From Candidatus Zixiibacteriota bacterium (GTDB lineage: Bacteria; Zixibacteria; MSB-5A5; JAABVY01; JAHJOQ01): DNA of 36,408 nt. A program made the position numbers and the translations under genes. The first letter of the stretch is position 1. Each line of letters opens with the position of its first letter. The notes under the pieces were generated by a model. It did not search any database and was not told the DNA's origin. It saw nothing but the letters and a program-made list of their open reading frames with translations. Below, one piece after another: positions 34,525 to 36,408 of the stretch. Where the stretch lies: contig JAHJOQ010000087.1 in NCBI GenBank assembly GCA_018820315.1, positions 1 to 36,408 of the forward strand. Direction: 5' to 3'.

Positions 34525-35445
34525 CTATGTACGTGACAAAATGTCTCTGATTTCTTTTTCATCTTTCGCGATCTGCACGACGAGCTTGTCAGCAGATTCG
34601 AATTTTATGCTATCGCGAGTGCGATCAAATATATCAACGTCGACTTGTCTATGATACATATCCCCTTCGAAATCGAATATGGCAACTTCGAAATCGAAAA
34701 TGCTGCGATCCTCGCCGATGTACATCATGCCGGGTAGCCAATTTCCATTGATTCTAACCTTGGCCGCGTAGACACCGCTCATCGGGATAAGTTTGTCTTT
34801 GTGCGCACGGACGTTAATCGTCGGATATCCGAGCCCACGTCCGACACCTCTTCCTTTCACGACTTCGCCGGAAATGCGATACGGGCGATTTAGCATGGTC
34901 ATAGCCGAGCGAAATCTCCCTTCAAACAGTTCCTTCCTGATACGGCTGGAATGGACAGGCTCGTTCTCGTAGAGAACAGGAGTCTGGATTTTCGCCTCGA
35001 AGCCATACTTTGTTGCAATCTCCTCAAGAAATCGGCCATTGCCTTCACGCTTTCTTCCGAAAGTGTGATTGTAGCCAACGACCACCACCTTCGCGCCGAA
35101 TTTGCCAGCGAGAATCTCACGCACGTAGTCCTCTGCCTGCAAAATGGCTAATTGCGTATTAAACTCAAATAAGGCCATGTAGTCAAGCCCAATTTTCTCC
35201 AGGATGCTGGTTTTCTCATCGAAAACTGTCAGAAGCGGAATCCTCCTGCTCGGGCGTAACACCATGGCAGGATGAGGCTTAAATGTCAAGAGAACAGTCG
35301 GCAATCCGAGCTTCTGGCCCGCCTCTATAACCTGCCGCAGCAACTCACAGTGTCCCAGGTGAATTCCGTCAAATGTCCCCTGTGTCAGAACACACCCATC
35401 AGGAAAGGCGTTCGGTGAGTCGAGATTGAGCTGGATTACTTTCAT
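34525..35445 (-). CDS. ribF: Bifunctional riboflavin kinase / FAD synthetase
   Basis: A 306-residue enzyme that converts riboflavin to FMN and then FAD. The N-terminal adenylyltransferase has [10 protein letters not shown] (23-32), VLLTFKPHP and a late [10 protein letters not shown]. The C-terminal kinase has [15 protein letters not shown] (about 196-210), MSGVYAAKV and the closing [17 protein letters not shown]. In the kinase part the usual NIG-x-x-PTF is altered to [10 protein letters not shown] and the FLRPE segment to DIFDRTRDS, so kinase details diverge, but the main nucleotide and flavin motifs are intact. The ATG directly follows the truB stop, with no intervening base. Confidence 0.94.
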   Translation of the reverse strand: MKVIQLNLDSPNAFPDGCVLTQGTFDGIHLGHCELLRQVIEAGQKLGLPTVLLTFKPHPAMVLRPSRRIPLLTVFDEKTSILEKIGLDYMALFEFNTQLAILQAEDYVREILAGKFGAKVVVVGYNHTFGRKREGNGRFLEEIATKYGFEAKIQTPVLYENEPVHSSRIRKELFEGRFRSAMTMLNRPYRISGEVVKGRGVGRGLGYPTINVRAHKDKLIPMSGVYAAKVRINGNWLPGMMYIGEDRSIFDFEVAIFDFEGDMYHRQVDVDIFDRTRDSIKFESADKLVVQIAKDEKEIRDILSRT

Positions 35446-36375
35446 TCAAATAACTCTGATATATTTAAAGACCGGATTCAGGTCGGTTTTATTCATCCGC
35501 AGTTCTGCACTGCCTATGAGGGCTTCACCGACCGCGAGAAGTTTACCTGAGGCATCAATTAGCGAAATCCTCTGACCGACTTCGAAGTCCTCTGATGCTT
35601 TCGTAATATATGATCCCAATACATCGGCTCCGCCCTGTATGCCGGAGACACACGAATCGTCAACAGTTAGTGACGGCAGCTTCAACGCATCCGAAAGAGC
35701 GATCAGCTTCTCGTCCAGTCGACCAAGTTCTCTTCTGGCGCCGATCTGACCGAGCGTCAGAGCGTCATCAAGTTCGAACCTCCCAATGCGGGTGCGGCAA
35801 AGATCGAACAGATGCGCTCCACTGCCGAGTTTTCGACCGAGATCGTTTGCAAGCGAGCGTATATATGTCCCCTTCGAGCAGACGACCTCTATCTTGATAT
35901 GCGGAGGATCGAATTTCAGCAGTTCAATGCGTCGGATGGTGACCATTCTGCGCTTCACCGGAACGTCGATATCTTTCCGTGCATACTCATACAGTGGTTT
36001 ACCGTTATACTTGACAGCAGAATGTGGCGGCACGATCTGCTCGATATCTCCCTTGAAGGACTCCAGCGCTTCCAGGACATCGCTCTCCGATATTGCGCTC
36101 CAATCAGACTCCCTGGTGACGACACCGTAGCGATCAAATGTATTGGTAGATTTGCCCAGAAGGATATCTGCTGTGTATTCCTTCTCTTGACTCGAAAGAA
36201 ACTGCACCAGTTTAGTGGCTCGACCTACGCAGACAAGAATTAGACCCCTTGCAATTGGATCAAGAGTGCCGCAATGACCGATCCGTCTGACGCCGAGGAT
36301 TTTCCTCAGTCGAGCGATAACATCAAATGAAGTAATTCCGTGGTACTTGTTTATCAACAACATGCCGTCATTCAT
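35446..36375 (-). CDS. truB: tRNA pseudouridine(55) synthase
   Basis: From the ATG at 36375 the product has 309 residues, beginning MNDGMLLINKYHGITSFD as in other TruB proteins; the alternative start at 36399 would add eight unconserved residues and overlap the upstream gene further. The catalytic aspartate is in HCGTLDPIARGLILVCVGRA, and KEYTADILLGKSTNTFDRYG and CSKGTYIRSLANDLGRKLGS are the other family blocks. A PUA-like domain ends the chain. It isomerises U55 in the T-loop of most tRNAs. Overlap of 8 bp with the preceding frame and direct abutment to ribF show it is part of a tight operon. Confidence 0.95.
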   Translation of the reverse strand: MNDGMLLINKYHGITSFDVIARLRKILGVRRIGHCGTLDPIARGLILVCVGRATKLVQFLSSQEKEYTADILLGKSTNTFDRYGVVTRESDWSAISESDVLEALESFKGDIEQIVPPHSAVKYNGKPLYEYARKDIDVPVKRRMVTIRRIELLKFDPPHIKIEVVCSKGTYIRSLANDLGRKLGSGAHLFDLCRTRIGRFELDDALTLGQIGARRELGRLDEKLIALSDALKLPSLTVDDSCVSGIQGGADVLGSYITKASEDFEVGQRISLIDASGKLLAVGEALIGSAELRMNKTDLNPVFKYIRVI

Positions 36376-36408
36376 GGTGGTTGAGCAGTTCCTCTGCATA
36401 TTTGAAGA
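36368..36408 (-). CDS. 3' end of the gene upstream of truB (perhaps rbfA)
   Basis: Read from the right edge, the frame ends FKYAEELLNHHE and stops at 36370-36368, overlapping the truB start by 8 bp. Such an overlap, and the usual order infB-rbfA-truB, makes the ribosome-binding factor RbfA the likely owner, but twelve residues are too few to prove it; a DHH phosphoesterase is the other common neighbour. Confidence 0.35.
   Translation of the reverse strand, partial: FKYAEELLNHHE

Overview
The window looks like chromosomal DNA of an uncultured Gram-negative bacterium of the FCB group, with candidate phylum Zixibacteria as my best guess. The indications are a secreted protein with dockerins at both ends, a PorV/PorQ-like outer-membrane protein, many lipoproteins with Big_5, FN3 or PEGA/DUF5683 domains, and the conserved block truB-ribF-rpsO-pnp-M16 protease. 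The assignment rests on gene content read by eye, not on a phylogeny. I see no phage, transposase, CRISPR array, tRNA or rRNA.

Layout. 1-1700: the 3' end of a family 20 glycoside hydrolase (+), convergent with a double-dockerin secreted protein (-). 1832-4867: a class A penicillin-binding protein (-), divergent from an unrecognised exported protein (+). 4868-10635: a minus-strand run tyrS, TPR lipoprotein, Big_5 lipoprotein, MscS channel. 10636-11721: a possible 38-residue Cys-rich ORF and an M48 lipoprotein protease (+). 11722-14853: a noncoding, strongly structured stretch, a PorV-like protein, and an undecaprenyl-phosphate sugar transferase with a good terminator; both genes have a sigma-54 type promoter. 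14980-21561: a tight five-gene operon of a PEGA/DUF5683 protein, an FN3 lipoprotein, a membrane protein, and a PrsK-like histidine kinase with its PrsR-like sigma-54 activator. 21675-23120: a second, orphan NtrC-type activator preceded by a perfect 16-bp palindrome. 23231-26172: a pilV-pilW-pilX minor-pilin operon (-), also with a sigma-54 type promoter. 26173-26873: about 700 bp without a credible gene, rich in hairpins. 26874-29393: leuS (-). 29535-36408: a minus-strand operon, in transcription order (3' end of an upstream gene)-truB-ribF-rpsO-pnp-M16 peptidase-NodB deacetylase-YvlD-like membrane protein.

How it fits together. The middle of the window (about 12-26 kb) reads as a sigma-54-regulated cell-surface region: two enhancer-binding proteins lie among three transcription units that each carry a GG-N10-GC promoter matching the -24/-12 consensus (PorV-like protein, sugar transferase, minor pilins). 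PrsK/PrsR are normally known from exosortase/PEP-CTERM systems, yet no exosortase or PEP-CTERM protein is present here, and the PrsR AAA+ domain has GAFTDA in place of GAFTGA. The rest is housekeeping: translation (tyrS, leuS, rpsO, truB), RNA decay (pnp), flavin cofactors (ribF) and envelope maintenance (PBP1A, MscS, M48).
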